From positions 930,001-994,000 of the forward strand of contig CAWANP010000002.1 in the NCBI GenBank assembly GCA_963783445.1: a stretch of 64,000 nt of DNA, in the 5' to 3' direction. The stretch is from CAWANP01 sp963783445 (GTDB taxonomy: Bacteria; Chloroflexota; Anaerolineae; JAAYZQ01). Made by a program: the position numbers and the translations under genes. The first letter of the stretch is position 1, and the number at the start of each line of letters is the position of its first letter. Positions 8,567 through 18,222 of the stretch are shown here, piece by piece. A model generated the notes under the pieces. It saw nothing but the letters and a program-made list of their open reading frames with translations. It did no database searches and was not told where the DNA came from.

Positions 8567-8608
8567 GCCTTTGGAGGTGCAGTCCGCCAGCTCTGCCTTT
8601 GGCGGTGC
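8567..8608 (+). repeat. short tandem-like direct repeat in the GH3 upstream region
   Basis: The 310-bp divergent gap 8399-8709 contains the minus-strand promoter above and, further on, two 14-bp direct copies GCCTTTGG(A/C)GGTGC at 8567-8580 and 8595-8608, 28 bp apart, about 100-140 bp before the GH3-family gene. They could be a regulator site. No clear plus-strand promoter was found here. Confidence 0.3.
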
Positions 8609-8709
8609 GTTGCACTACAGGATTCTACAACTGCAATTGCTCTTGGCATAGGTAATGCGACGACTACTGGGACCTCTGGACCACTCATACACAGAAAAGG
8701 ACATGTGAA

Positions 8710-10329
8710 ATGGCAACTGCCGCAGAGCTACTCCGGCAAGGACGCAAGAACGAACTATGGAACAAGTACTGTGGTTTCTTCGATCTGACCATCGATGAGT
8801 TCATGGGCATTCAGGAGCGGTTGCTCATGGAGCAGCTGCAGCTCTTGGGTGCATGCGAGCTGGGCAAAACCATCATCGGGCCTGATATGCCGGAGAGTTT
8901 AGAAGAATTCCGGCGAATGGCTCCCATAACGACCTACAAGGACTATGTGGAGTACCTCGAACCCCAGAGGGAGGATGTATTGCCGGTCAAGCCCTACTGC
9001 TGGATGCGGACTTCTGGCAGGTCGGGGGAGTACACTGGCAAGATGGTCCCCACCTCGTACCAGTTCTATTCGCTGACCGGCAAGTATCTACTTGCCACTG
9101 TGATGTTGGCCAGCGCCAAGGAAAAAGGCGATATCAACCTCGAAGAGGGGGGAACGTTTCTGTATGCCGTTGCTCCCCCGCCCTATATCTCGGGGACAAG
9201 CATGAGAGCGATCTCTGAGGAATTCCCCTTCCGCTTCATCCCACCCATCCCTGAGGCGGAGGAAATGAGCTTTGAAGAACGTCTCTCTCAAGCTTTCCTG
9301 CGTTCGATAGAGACAGGGATCGGACATTTTGTGGGGATCGGGTCGGTCCTGCTGCGCATGGGTGAGGCTTTCTCGCAGGGTTCGGGCCAGCTATCCGCCT
9401 CCAAGGAGCTTTTGCGTCCGATGGCCATCTATCGCATCGGGAAAGCTCTCGCGTCAAGCAAGTTGCAGCGCAGGTCCATGCTGCCCAGGGATCTCTGGAG
9501 TCCGAAGGGAATCGTAGCCTCTGGGATGGATGTGCAGATCTACAAGAAACGGATCGAGTCCATGTGGGGCTGTGATCCGCTGGAAGCGTATGCCTGTACT
9601 GAGTTTGGGACCATTGCGATTCAGGCCTGGGGGGCCAAGAGCGACGGGCTGACTTTTGCGCCAGACAGCGCTCTTTGGGAGTTCATGCCCGAGGAGGAGT
9701 ACCATGCCTGGCGGCAAGACCCGGCATACAAACCTGCGACGCTGCTGATGGATCAGGTCGAGCCAGGAAGGTACGTCCTGCTCGGGACGAGTTTTGCTGG
9801 CGGCGCCTTTGTCCGGTACATCATCGGTGACCTGATCAGCATCCTCGCCGTGCGTGACGAGAAGCTGGGCATTGATCTGCCCCAGATGGTGATGGAGTCC
9901 AGAGCTGATGATATTATCGATCTGGGCAGCCTTGTGCTACTGACCGAGCGGGCAATCTGGCAAGGTATCGGTCACCTGGATCTATCGTTGGTGGATTGGA
10001 TGGCGCGCAAGGAGTACATTCCCGAAGAAAAAGACCCCATCATTCACATGTGCGTCGAGGGTCAAGACTTCGAATCGGAGAAGCTGGCCACCGACTTGCA
10101 CAACGCCTTGGTGGAATGCGTAGAAGACTATGCTACCTACTATGACATCATGAAGATGAATCCCTTCAGGATTACCGCCCTCTCCGAGGGGACATACCGG
10201 CGCTATCTGGAGCAGAAGCAGGCCGAAGGGGCAGATATTGGCCATTTGAAGCCCCCTCGTATGCAGCCTTCTGACGAGATTGTCGCGAGGCTTCTGGACA
10301 TCAGCGCTGAGCTTGCCAGGGAGGCATAG
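8710..10329 (+). CDS. GH3-family acyl-adenylating enzyme
   Basis: 539 residues, full length for the GH3 auxin-responsive-promoter family, part of the ANL (acyl-activating) superfamily. Seen: the N-terminal long-helix region, YCWMRTSGRSGEYTGKMVP as the phosphate-binding loop equivalent, YACTEFGTIAIQAWG as the adenylate-binding motif, and the late GTSFAGGAFVRYIIGDL segment where other members have a YR(Y/L)GD-type motif. Members adenylate a carboxylate and usually transfer it to an amine. Bacterial substrates are mostly unknown. It begins an operon: its TAG overlaps the GTG of the methyltransferase gene by one base. A product that is conjugated and then methylated, sensed by the downstream kinase, is a speculation from context. 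Confidence 0.82.
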   Translation: MATAAELLRQGRKNELWNKYCGFFDLTIDEFMGIQERLLMEQLQLLGACELGKTIIGPDMPESLEEFRRMAPITTYKDYVEYLEPQREDVLPVKPYCWMRTSGRSGEYTGKMVPTSYQFYSLTGKYLLATVMLASAKEKGDINLEEGGTFLYAVAPPPYISGTSMRAISEEFPFRFIPPIPEAEEMSFEERLSQAFLRSIETGIGHFVGIGSVLLRMGEAFSQGSGQLSASKELLRPMAIYRIGKALASSKLQRRSMLPRDLWSPKGIVASGMDVQIYKKRIESMWGCDPLEAYACTEFGTIAIQAWGAKSDGLTFAPDSALWEFMPEEEYHAWRQDPAYKPATLLMDQVEPGRYVLLGTSFAGGAFVRYIIGDLISILAVRDEKLGIDLPQMVMESRADDIIDLGSLVLLTERAIWQGIGHLDLSLVDWMARKEYIPEEKDPIIHMCVEGQDFESEKLATDLHNALVECVEDYATYYDIMKMNPFRITALSEGTYRRYLEQKQAEGADIGHLKPPRMQPSDEIVARLLDISAELAREA

Positions 10330-11051
10330 TGGGCGACAATGTAGTCATTGACGCCTTTACCGAATTGGCGCCTCATTATGAAGAGACCGTCGACCGCGAA
10401 GTTCGCGAATTCTGCGGCTTGGGCTATCGAGAATTCGTCGGTTACCTGGCCGGAATGGTGCCCATGGACGACGGAGATATCGTTCTGGACGTGGCCTGCG
10501 GTACCGCGGTGAGCAGTTCCGAGATCACGGCTAGAGCGGGTGATGGTACACGGGTCGTAGGGCTGGATGTCACGCCTGCCATGCTTGAACATGGCATCAA
10601 GAATATCGAGGTGGCAGGTTTGACCCATCGCGTCCGCCTGGTGTGCGCTTCAGCCATGGAAATGCCGCTCGTGGCGGGTAGGTTTGATGCAGTTGTCTGT
10701 GGTCTGGGCATGCACCACATGGATGCGACAAAATTGCTTGGAGAGATCAAACGTGTGCTGGCGGGAGGCGGCCACCTTGTAATGGCCGACATGGCCGCCC
10801 CTTCTCACTGGCGGTCGCTGCCGGGGCGTGTGCTCATGCGGACCATTGTGTCGGTTTACAGGCTAATCAAGAGAAGCCCACGCTCCCAGGCAGAGGCGGA
10901 TGCCTTCTCGCATATCCATTCAGCGGATGAGTGGCGTCAGATCCTATCGGGTTTTGGTTTCAAGGAGATCCAGATGACAGAGTGGCCTCCACGCCGCTTC
11001 TGGTATCCCTCTGCCTTGATCATGAAAGCGGTGAGAGAGAACGCAGGATGA
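10329..11051 (+). CDS. class I SAM-dependent methyltransferase
   Basis: 240 residues. Motif I VLDVACGTAV, post-I acidic residue in VVGLDVTPAML, motif II region RFDAVVCGLGMHHM and the post-II loop VLAGGGHLVMADM place it among UbiE/COQ5-like class I methyltransferases. The GTG start overlaps the upstream stop and the TGA overlaps the ATG of the kinase gene, so all three are translationally coupled. Substrate unknown; the small-molecule product of the adjoining GH3-like enzyme is one candidate. Confidence 0.85.
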   Translation: MGDNVVIDAFTELAPHYEETVDREVREFCGLGYREFVGYLAGMVPMDDGDIVLDVACGTAVSSSEITARAGDGTRVVGLDVTPAMLEHGIKNIEVAGLTHRVRLVCASAMEMPLVAGRFDAVVCGLGMHHMDATKLLGEIKRVLAGGGHLVMADMAAPSHWRSLPGRVLMRTIVSVYRLIKRSPRSQAEADAFSHIHSADEWRQILSGFGFKEIQMTEWPPRRFWYPSALIMKAVRENAG

Positions 11052-14047
11052 CCCTCATCCAGGTCATTTGCCTGATTGCCCTGGCCTGCTACCTCCTTTT
11101 GCTGTTGCTGCTCAGGCAGCATCTGTGGAGGAGGGATGTTCGCTCCTTTGCGCTGTTCCTGTTGGCCATGCTGGTCTGGCAGATCGGCAGTACAGGGGCG
11201 GCCTTCTCCTCAAGCCCAGAGATGGCGCTGCTGTGGTACAGGATCGTAATAGGACTGGGCAGTACCTTCGGTCTCTTTTACGCGCAATTCACCAGGGACT
11301 TTTTGGGAATCCATACCCATCGCTGGGTGATCAGGATTGGCTATGTCGCCGGAGTCCTGATAGCCTTGTGGACTCTGCTGGGCGGGCCTTTTGTGATCGA
11401 TGCCATGTACAAGTTCCCCGATTCGACATTCTGGTTGCCCCGCTTTGGGTTTCTCACTTTCCCAATCGGCCTTTACCTCTTTGGCTATCTCATCTACAGT
11501 TTCGTCCACCTGGCCGCTCGCTACCGGCGCTCAACGTCCTTTATCGAACGCAGTCAACTTCGATACCTGCTATCTGGATTGGTCATTCTCTTTCTGGGAT
11601 CTGCGATCAACTACAGCCCTGAACTGAAAGCGTATCCTATAGACATAACTGCCAACGTCATCAACGCGATTCTGATCTTCTATGCCATCCTCCGCTTCCA
11701 GCTCTTCGATATTACGGTTGTCATCCGCAAGGGTTTGCTGTACTCGATCCCCACCGCGATCCTCGGTACTGGCTACTTTCTTATCGTCTACTTTGGCGTG
11801 AACCTGTTTCACCTGGTTCTCGGCTATCAGGTCTTTCTGCTGTCCCTGGCCCTGGCCGCTGTTACGGCCATTGTTGTCCAGCCCATTTGGAATCGGGCTC
11901 AGTCCTGGTTCGACCGCTGGTTCTTCCGCGAAAAATACGATGCCAGCCTGATGATCCAGCGGCTCAGTCGTACGGTGGCCTCCGTCCTGGATCTAGACAG
12001 CCTCATGCGCATGATCCTGGACGAGATCACGACGACGATGCACATAGATCGGGCGTCCCTGCTTCTCAGACGGGAAGAAATCGGAGAGTATCACCTGATG
12101 GCCCAAAGGGGATTGGGTGGCAGGTTGGGTCTCAGGCTGAGAGGGGATCATCCCCTGGTTAGGTGGCTGGCTGACCAATGACAGATCCCTGACCCGACAT
12201 CAAATGGATGTGCTGCCCCAGTTTAAGGCGCTCTGGGTCCAGGAGCGCGAGGATCTCGACCGCATGGGTGCCGATATCTCTGTTCCCCTTTCGGTGAGGG
12301 ATGAGCTGATCGGCATTCTTGTCCTTGGACCAAACGCTCAGAGATCCCCTATTCCCAGGATGAAAAACAGACCCTCACCACGCTGGCCAACCAAACGGCC
12401 GTGGCAGTTCAGAATGCCTGGCTCTTTTCCCTGGAACAGCGCAAGGCCGAGGAATCGCTGGCCCTCCTGGACATCGCCAGGGCAGTCAGTTCGACCCTGG
12501 ACTTGGACCGGCTCCTGGAGATCATCTCCCGGAGGACCGCTGAGGTATGTGGTGTGGATCGGTGCAGCATCCTGCTCCTGGACAAAGAGGGTGGCCGGCT
12601 CATCCCGCTGATGTCTCAGTTTGGCCATGGGGGGAAGGGGTTAACAACAGGGTACTATGGAGGGCATTCAAGCAGGAGACCTACATCGAAACCGTCGAAC
12701 AAGTCCCACTGATCCAGCGGGTGCTCGCGGAGCGGAAACCGGTCATCATCGATGAAGGGGCGCTTTCCCTTCTGCCCCCACGGTGGGTCGAGCCTTTTGG
12801 TATCAAGAGCCTGCTTGTGGTTCCCCTGATCAGGAAAGACCAGGCGATCGGCCTGATGGTGCTTGACAATGTGCAAGATGGCCGGCAGTTCATCGAAGAG
12901 CAGGTCAATCTGGCCACCACCATCGGTACCCAGGCGACCATCGCCATCGAAAACGCCCGGCTCTACGAAGAAACCATGGAGGAGAAGGAGCGGACAGAGA
13001 CGATTGTGGAGCAGGCATTTTCAGGGATCATGGTGGTGGATCCGGCCCAGACAATCCTCGCCGTGAATCCTGAGGTTGAAACCATGACCGGCTACAGAGC
13101 TGACGAACTCTTGGGCCGGCAACTGTGCGACGTCTTTCCCCCCGAGTTGTGGGGAGAAGGCAGCCTGCTAAGTGAGGTCATGCTGTCAGGCGAGCGGATC
13201 GCCCCCATCGAGGCAAGTCTGGAGGGCAAGACTGGTACCCGTGACGTCCTTCTGGGTGTCACCCCCATCCGTGACGGGTACCTGTTCAATTTTGCGGACG
13301 TCAGTCGCCTGAAAGAGGTAGACCGGCTCAAGTCCAGCATCGTGGCCAACGTTTCCCACGAACTACGGGCGCCCCTGGCCTCCATCAAGGCCTATACGGA
13401 GCTGCTCCTGGACAACCTGGAGGGTGATGACCGGGCGGTCCGCCACCGATTCCTGACGATCATTGACCAGGAGACGGACTGGCTTACTGAGCTGATCAAT
13501 GGTTTGCTGGATCTGTCCCGTCTAGAGTCCGAGAGGTACACCGCACGCATGGACTTCTTGTCCATCAACGAAGTTGTCGATGGTGTCATTGCGCTTCTCG
13601 ACATACAGATCCTCAAAAAGAATATAGCTGTCCAGCTTGATATGCCTCCGGGCTTGCCGCTTATCATCGGCGACAAGGAGATGATTACGATTGTCATCAA
13701 GAACCTCGTAAGCAACGCAATTAAGTTCAGTTCTGAAGGTGGACAGATATCCGTGGCAGTCAGAGCCGAGGGGGATGTTCTGGTTATCGACGTTGTAGAC
13801 CATGGGATAGGCATACCCCAGGAGGATCTCCCGCTTCTATTCACAAAGTTCTATCGCTCGAGGTTGGTACGGGAGGCCGGGATCCGGGGGACCGGTTTGG
13901 GCCTTGTGCTGGCCAAAGAGGCGGTTGAAATGCACGATGGCACCATCGAGGTGCAAAGCGAGCCGGGCGTAGAAACGCGATTCTCAGTGACCCTGCCGGT
14001 CAAGGCCGAGGCTTGGCTGGCCACCACTGCGGGGGGGAGTGGATTGA
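11048..14047 (+). CDS. multi-TM GAF/PAS sensor histidine kinase (frameshifted in this sequence)
   Basis: About 1000 residues when three single-base breaks are bridged (near 12176, near 12333 in a short A-run, and near 12630 in a G-rich run). Domain order: seven or eight transmembrane helices (first ~290 residues, 7TM-histidine-kinase type), a first GAF domain, a second GAF domain, a PAS domain (SGIMVVDPAQTILAVNPE), HisKA with the phospho-acceptor in NVSHELRAPLASI, and HATPase_c with N box NLVSNAIKF, DHGIGIP and GTGLGL. As sequenced the frame runs without stop into the response regulator; a G7 run just before the junction suggests one extra G, which would restore a TGA at 14045-14047 overlapping the regulator ATG. 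Autophosphorylating sensor for an unknown signal, coupled to the enzymes upstream. Confidence 0.85.
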
Positions 14048-14745
14048 TGGAATCCCAGACCAAGCTACTGCTCATAGAAGATGATTCCAACCTGGTAGAG
14101 GCACTCAAGCTGTATCTGACGACGGCCGGGTACGTCATTGCCACTGCCGGTGATGGTCGTGAAGGACTGCAGAAACTGTTTGTAGAACGGCCCGATCTGA
14201 TCCTACTTGATATCATGATGCCCAGGTTGGATGGATGGGAGGTCTGCAGCCGAATCCGAGAAGTGTCCAACGTCCCCATCATCATGCTGACCGCCCGTGG
14301 TCAGGAGGCCGACAAGGTGCGTGGGCTGAAAATGGGTGCGGACGACTATGTGGCCAAGCCCTTCAGCTTGCGAGAGCTGGAGGCCAGGATCCAGAGCGTC
14401 CTGCGGCGCTCGCGTCTGAACATAGCCAGCCAGGATCAGGTGCTCTACGCTGACGACGAGATGGTAATCGATTCGGAACGGTGGGAGGTCAGCCGGCGCG
14501 GCAAACCGGTGGAACTGACGGCGACAGAGCGCCGGCTGCTTTTTCTCCTGGCCGAGAATATGGGCCGCATCTTGCCCACTGCACGCATCCTGGAATCTGT
14601 GTGGGGTCAGGAGTATGTGAATGAATTGGACTATGTGAAACTTTACATTTGGCGTCTGCGCCAGAAGCTGGAGCCCGATCCCAGCCATCCGACCTACATA
14701 CGCACCGAGCATGGAGTAGGCTATCGCTTTGTAAAGCAGATATAG
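14047..14745 (+). CDS. OmpR/PhoB-family response regulator
   Basis: 232 residues: receiver domain (LLIEDDSN acidic pocket, phospho-acceptor Asp in LILLDIMMP, Thr in MLTARG, Lys in YVAKPF) followed by a winged-helix DNA-binding domain (WEVSRRGKPVELTATERRLL, then RILESVWG, recognition helix VKLYIWRLRQKL and the GVGYRF wing). The ATG at 14047 has GGGGGAGTGG upstream. It is the cognate partner of the kinase just before it. DNA targets are unknown, but 11-bp direct repeats of the sort this family binds occur at 18127-18155 and 32152-32190. An intrinsic terminator follows 85 bp after the stop. Confidence 0.9.
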   Translation: MESQTKLLLIEDDSNLVEALKLYLTTAGYVIATAGDGREGLQKLFVERPDLILLDIMMPRLDGWEVCSRIREVSNVPIIMLTARGQEADKVRGLKMGADDYVAKPFSLRELEARIQSVLRRSRLNIASQDQVLYADDEMVIDSERWEVSRRGKPVELTATERRLLFLLAENMGRILPTARILESVWGQEYVNELDYVKLYIWRLRQKLEPDPSHPTYIRTEHGVGYRFVKQI

Positions 14746-14829
14746 ATGCTTTCGTTGGGACTCCGCTCATAAGGCAGAGTGCCCTCGCGAGGAGGGCTCG
14801 TGCTTGTAGCCTAGGACCTTCTTCAACAA

Positions 14830-14866
14830 GGCCCGAGGGACATCGATCGTCCCTCGGGCCTCTTTG
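14830..14866 (+). terminator. intrinsic terminator after the kinase/regulator operon
   Basis: A perfect 12-bp stem, GGCCCGAGGGAC (14830-14841) and GTCCCTCGGGCC (14849-14860), 7-nt loop, followed by TCTTTG. Confidence 0.85.
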
Positions 14867-14908
14867 TGGTTCAGACTGTTGCAGTGGAACAGGATTGACG
14901 TACAGCCC

Positions 14909-16174
14909 TCACTCGTACCGCAGTGCATCCAGCGGAGCAAGCCTGGCAGCGCGGGCAGCGGGATAGAGCCCCGCCAGCAGACCGATCAATGTGGCAAAAG
15001 CCAGCGCGGCCAATACCAGCCACCATGACACCACAAAAAAGGTACCCTGTACGTTGACTTCCTGCCAGCGCAGGAGTTCTAGTATGAGCACATTGAGGAC
15101 CTTGCCCAGTAACCAGCCCAGGATCGTACCGATGATACCGCCCAGGAGGCCAATGAGTGATGCCTCCAGTACAAAGAGTGTCCGGATCTGGCCTGGGGCG
15201 GCGCCCACAGCTTTCAGGATACCTATCTCCTTCGTTCGTTCATAGACCGCCATGATCATCGTGTTGGCAATGCCGATGCTGGCCACCAGCAGGGCCAGCG
15301 CACCCACGGATGCCAGCATCGTCTGAATGATGACCATCCCCCGGTTTGCCATATCGAGCATCATCTTGAGCGACTGGACCCGATAGCCCTCCTCGCTCAA
15401 CCAATCCACGATCTGGCTGGCGTCGTTGAGTGATGCGGCTCGAACAAAAACCTCATCGTATCCCCGGTGAGCCAGATACTCGGGATCGTCGTACCACCAG
15501 GATAGCATGTTTAGTCTGTCTGGCAGAGCCATGGCCAGGCTGTTCTGCCGGTGATCGGTGATACCGGCTATCTGGAGTTCGAAAGCCTGCGATTCGCCTC
15601 GGGGAGCGTAGAGCACAATATCTACCTCCTGTCCAACAAGCTCAGGTGCGTCGCCCAGTTGGTACCCGAGTCGTGTGATGAGGCCCTCACCGAGCACTGC
15701 GCCACCCCCAGTCGCGGGTGGAATCTCACTCCCAGCCAGCGCTTTGATGCGCTCAGTAAAGGGGTCACCGACGTTGCCTGCGTGGGGGCCCCAGGGCCTG
15801 GCCTCGGTCTCCTGCTCATCCACTCGAACCGTGATGCGCATGCTATAGGGCATGCGCAGGAGTGGGACCACCTCCACTACGTCGTCCCGGGCCTCCAAAA
15901 CGCGAACCAGCTCGGGTGTCAGCAGGGACGTGCGCTCTGGCTCGCCAAAGACCTGGTAGGATCCAGTTTCCTCTGTCTCCGGATAGAGCCTTATTCCCTC
16001 CAGACCAACGCTGCCAAAAGTGTTCTGCATTTCGTTTTGGACGCCGATGCCCAGCGACACCATGGTTACGATGGTCAGAATACCGACGACGACGCCAACG
16101 GTGGTCAGTGCTGTTCGGGCCTTGTGGCGGCTGAGGTTGCTGAAGGCGGTCTGTAGGATATCTCGCAGACTCAC
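14909..16174 (-). CDS. MacB-like ABC transporter permease (FtsX family)
   Basis: 421 residues with the MacB/LolC topology: one TM helix near the N terminus (about 20-45), a roughly 200-residue extracytoplasmic domain, then three TM helices ending in the conserved AARLAPLDALRYE tail. The short LKAVGAAPGQIRTLF segment after the second TM is the usual coupling helix. Such permeases do not pass substrate through a channel but drive extrusion of lipoproteins, peptides or drugs by mechanotransmission. It overlaps the ATPase gene by 4 bp and follows a lipoprotein gene, suggesting an export or envelope-stress function. Substrate unknown. Confidence 0.9.
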   Translation of the reverse strand: MSLRDILQTAFSNLSRHKARTALTTVGVVVGILTIVTMVSLGIGVQNEMQNTFGSVGLEGIRLYPETEETGSYQVFGEPERTSLLTPELVRVLEARDDVVEVVPLLRMPYSMRITVRVDEQETEARPWGPHAGNVGDPFTERIKALAGSEIPPATGGGAVLGEGLITRLGYQLGDAPELVGQEVDIVLYAPRGESQAFELQIAGITDHRQNSLAMALPDRLNMLSWWYDDPEYLAHRGYDEVFVRAASLNDASQIVDWLSEEGYRVQSLKMMLDMANRGMVIIQTMLASVGALALLVASIGIANTMIMAVYERTKEIGILKAVGAAPGQIRTLFVLEASLIGLLGGIIGTILGWLLGKVLNVLILELLRWQEVNVQGTFFVVSWWLVLAALAFATLIGLLAGLYPAARAARLAPLDALRYE

Positions 16175-16872
16175 AGTTGCCCACCCCCTTCAACGATCTG
16201 GCCGTCACGCAACTGGACGACGCGATCTGCAAAGGAGGCCGCCTCAGGGTCATGGGTTACCAACAGCAGGGTTACCCCCTCAACCCGATTCAGCCGGTGG
16301 AGAACGGCCATGATCTCACTGCCGGTGGTGCTATCGAGGTTCCCCGTCGGCTCGTCTGCCAGGATGATGGCTGGCTGGCCCACCAATGCGCGGGCGATGG
16401 CCACTCGCTGCTGCTCGCCGCCTGACAGTTGGTTGGGACGGTGGTTCATGCGCTCCTTGAGCCCGATACTGTCTAGTAGATCTTGTGCCCGAGAGAGTCT
16501 TTCCTGCTCTGGTATGCCGACAAACATGAGCGGCAACGCGACGTTTTCCAGGGCTGTCAAGCGAGGCAGGAGGTTAAAGCTCTGGAAGACAAAGCCAACG
16601 CGCCGCCGCCGATGCTCTATCAGAACTTTCTCCTTGCTGGTGCTCAGTTCTACGCCGCCCACCCATAGTTGGCCGCCGCTGGGCCGGTCTAGCCCGCCCA
16701 CCAGGTTGAGCAGAGTGGATTTGCCCGATCCTGAGGGTCCTACTAGTGCTACGAACTGCCCTTTGCTCACTCCCAGGTTAATGCCCCGCAGCGCATCGAT
16801 TGTAGTCTCGCCCATGGCAAAACTCCGTGTCAGATCCACTGCGCGAAAGGCAACTTCTGTTTCCTTGTTCAA
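16171..16872 (-). CDS. ABC transporter ATP-binding protein (MacB/LolD family)
   Basis: 233 residues. Walker A GPSGSGKST, Q loop FVFQSFNLLPRLT, signature LSGGEQQRVAIARAL, Walker B IILADEPTGNLD and switch His in LLVTHD are all intact. Length and the LDSTTGSE segment match the LolD/MacB/FtsE subgroup that powers FtsX-type permeases. It overlaps the permease gene by 4 bp, so the two form one exporter. Confidence 0.93.
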   Translation of the reverse strand: MNKETEVAFRAVDLTRSFAMGETTIDALRGINLGVSKGQFVALVGPSGSGKSTLLNLVGGLDRPSGGQLWVGGVELSTSKEKVLIEHRRRRVGFVFQSFNLLPRLTALENVALPLMFVGIPEQERLSRAQDLLDSIGLKERMNHRPNQLSGGEQQRVAIARALVGQPAIILADEPTGNLDSTTGSEIMAVLHRLNRVEGVTLLLVTHDPEAASFADRVVQLRDGQIVEGGGQL

Positions 16873-16952
16873 TCGATACTCCTCGTTTTCCCGTCGTGGA
16901 CCAGCTCCCGCTCCCTGCCCTGGTTCAAGCCCTCAACCATGCCTGGCAAGCT

Positions 16953-16981
16953 TTCGGCCTGCAACACTGTTGCAGGCCGAA
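16953..16981 (-). terminator. strong hairpin between lipoprotein gene and ABC genes
   Basis: A perfect 13-bp inverted repeat, TTCGGCCTGCAAC / GTTGCAGGCCGAA, with a 3-nt loop, lies between the lipoprotein stop (17007) and the ATPase start (16872). No T-run follows on the minus strand, so it may act as a partial attenuator or mRNA-stability hairpin. Confidence 0.5.
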
Positions 16982-17006
16982 GGTTGAGCGCTGGGCCCAG
17001 GCGCGC

Positions 17007-18071
17007 TTACTTGAGCGATTCTGCTACCTGGAGCGCTTCCTCCTCGCTGATATGTCCGGCTACCGTCACCGTCACGCCGTCTTCGGTCCAGTATAGGAAG
17101 GTATTGCCTCCGGCCTTGTCACTGACGACGGTCGCGCTCTGGCCCCGGACGGTGACCTCCTGTGCCTGTCCCAATGGTGGTGGCCCTGATAGTTCTGGCC
17201 CTTGAACGACGGCGAATGAGACCTGGGTGGAGTGATTGTAGCGCAGGACAAACGAGTCCCCAACCTTAAAGACCTCGATGAGGGTCGCCCCGTCGGGCAC
17301 ATAGTCCGGTACCATGAGTGGAAACCCCGCTTGGGCAACCGCTTCATCCAGCGTCATAGGCTCGGGCTCTTGCGCCTTGGCATCGACGACAGTGGCGCCC
17401 TCTGGCACCTCAAAGTCGAACATGTTGTCCGCTACCCCCGGATTCAGTTCAAAGCTCTGGACCTCCATCACGCCGCTTCCCAATGCGCTGGCTTCATAGA
17501 CGGCCTTGAGGACAATCCACTGTTCCTTGTCTACCCAGATCGTAGCGTTTCCGTTGCCAGGAAAGACCTCCTGCTCAGCATCCTCGCGAGGGCTGAGGCT
17601 CAGCTTATAGGCATCGCGGCCGGCCACAACCTCTTCGCCAGCGAGTTCTACGTCACTGACGTCCAGCACCTTCTGGATTGTCTCGTCGAGGGAGCTGAGC
17701 ATTTCCTGGGGTAGGGGCATGTCCACCTCTCCGGCGCGACCAACCGTGACCCGATTGCTGGCCGGTTCGTACAGCCATGCCTGCTCGCCGTCACTCACCA
17801 TTACCATGCCCACAAGACGAGATTCTGAGGCATCCCGGACCTCAGCCCGAACCTTGTTGGGCATCATTTCCCAGACTTCGGCCGTCACGTTCATCTTGAT
17901 GCCTTGGGCATCGACGCTGGCCACGATCACCGCGTGCGCATTGTCCGTGTTCGCGATGGTTTCCTCCATCTTGGAGACGACTTCTTCCGCAGTGATTCCA
18001 CCTCCACACCCGGTCAGAATCAGGCCAAACGTCAGGAACAGACCGATCAGTGCCAATGCTTTTCCACTCAC
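17007..18071 (-). CDS. LolA-like lipoprotein with C-terminal DUF4367-type domain
   Basis: 354 residues from a GTG start with AGGAGG upstream. Signal peptide ends in a lipobox (LTGC, Cys22), so it is a lipid-anchored extracytoplasmic protein. Residues about 25-230 have the LolA/LppX-like curved beta-sheet pattern (VRAEVRDASESRLVGMVMVSDGEQAWLYEP, then ATIWVDKEQWIVLKAVY). Residues about 240-354 resemble DUF4367 (GFPLMVPDYVPDGATLIEV ... SATVVSDKAGGNTFLYWTEDGV ... ISEEEALQVAESL), often found with anti-sigma or sensor proteins. It precedes the MacB-like exporter in one transcription unit and could be its extracytoplasmic partner. Confidence 0.82.
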   Translation of the reverse strand: MSGKALALIGLFLTFGLILTGCGGGITAEEVVSKMEETIANTDNAHAVIVASVDAQGIKMNVTAEVWEMMPNKVRAEVRDASESRLVGMVMVSDGEQAWLYEPASNRVTVGRAGEVDMPLPQEMLSSLDETIQKVLDVSDVELAGEEVVAGRDAYKLSLSPREDAEQEVFPGNGNATIWVDKEQWIVLKAVYEASALGSGVMEVQSFELNPGVADNMFDFEVPEGATVVDAKAQEPEPMTLDEAVAQAGFPLMVPDYVPDGATLIEVFKVGDSFVLRYNHSTQVSFAVVQGPELSGPPPLGQAQEVTVRGQSATVVSDKAGGNTFLYWTEDGVTVTVAGHISEEEALQVAESLK

Positions 18072-18126
18072 TGTATACCTCCTTGCTCTGATGAATGCAG
18101 TATGCCTGGCTGAGATTGCTGGAGCG

Positions 18127-18155
18127 TGACCGCAGTATTACCGCAATGTTACCGC
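18127..18155 (-). promoter_or_regulatory. three direct repeats with 11-bp period upstream of the exporter operon
   Basis: Reading plus strand: TGACCGC (18127), TTACCGC (18138), TTACCGC (18149), spaced exactly 11 bp. On the minus strand this is GCGGTAA-N4 repeated, 56-84 bp before the lipoprotein start. Phased heptamers at 11-bp pitch are the classic site architecture of PhoB/OmpR-type regulators, two of which are encoded within 4 kb. Confidence 0.5.
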
Positions 18156-18222
18156 TGCCAGCGAGCATCTGTCACCGGTTGGCAGTCGGATTTGGGTGCC
18201 ACCCTGCGATGCGCGGCTTGGG

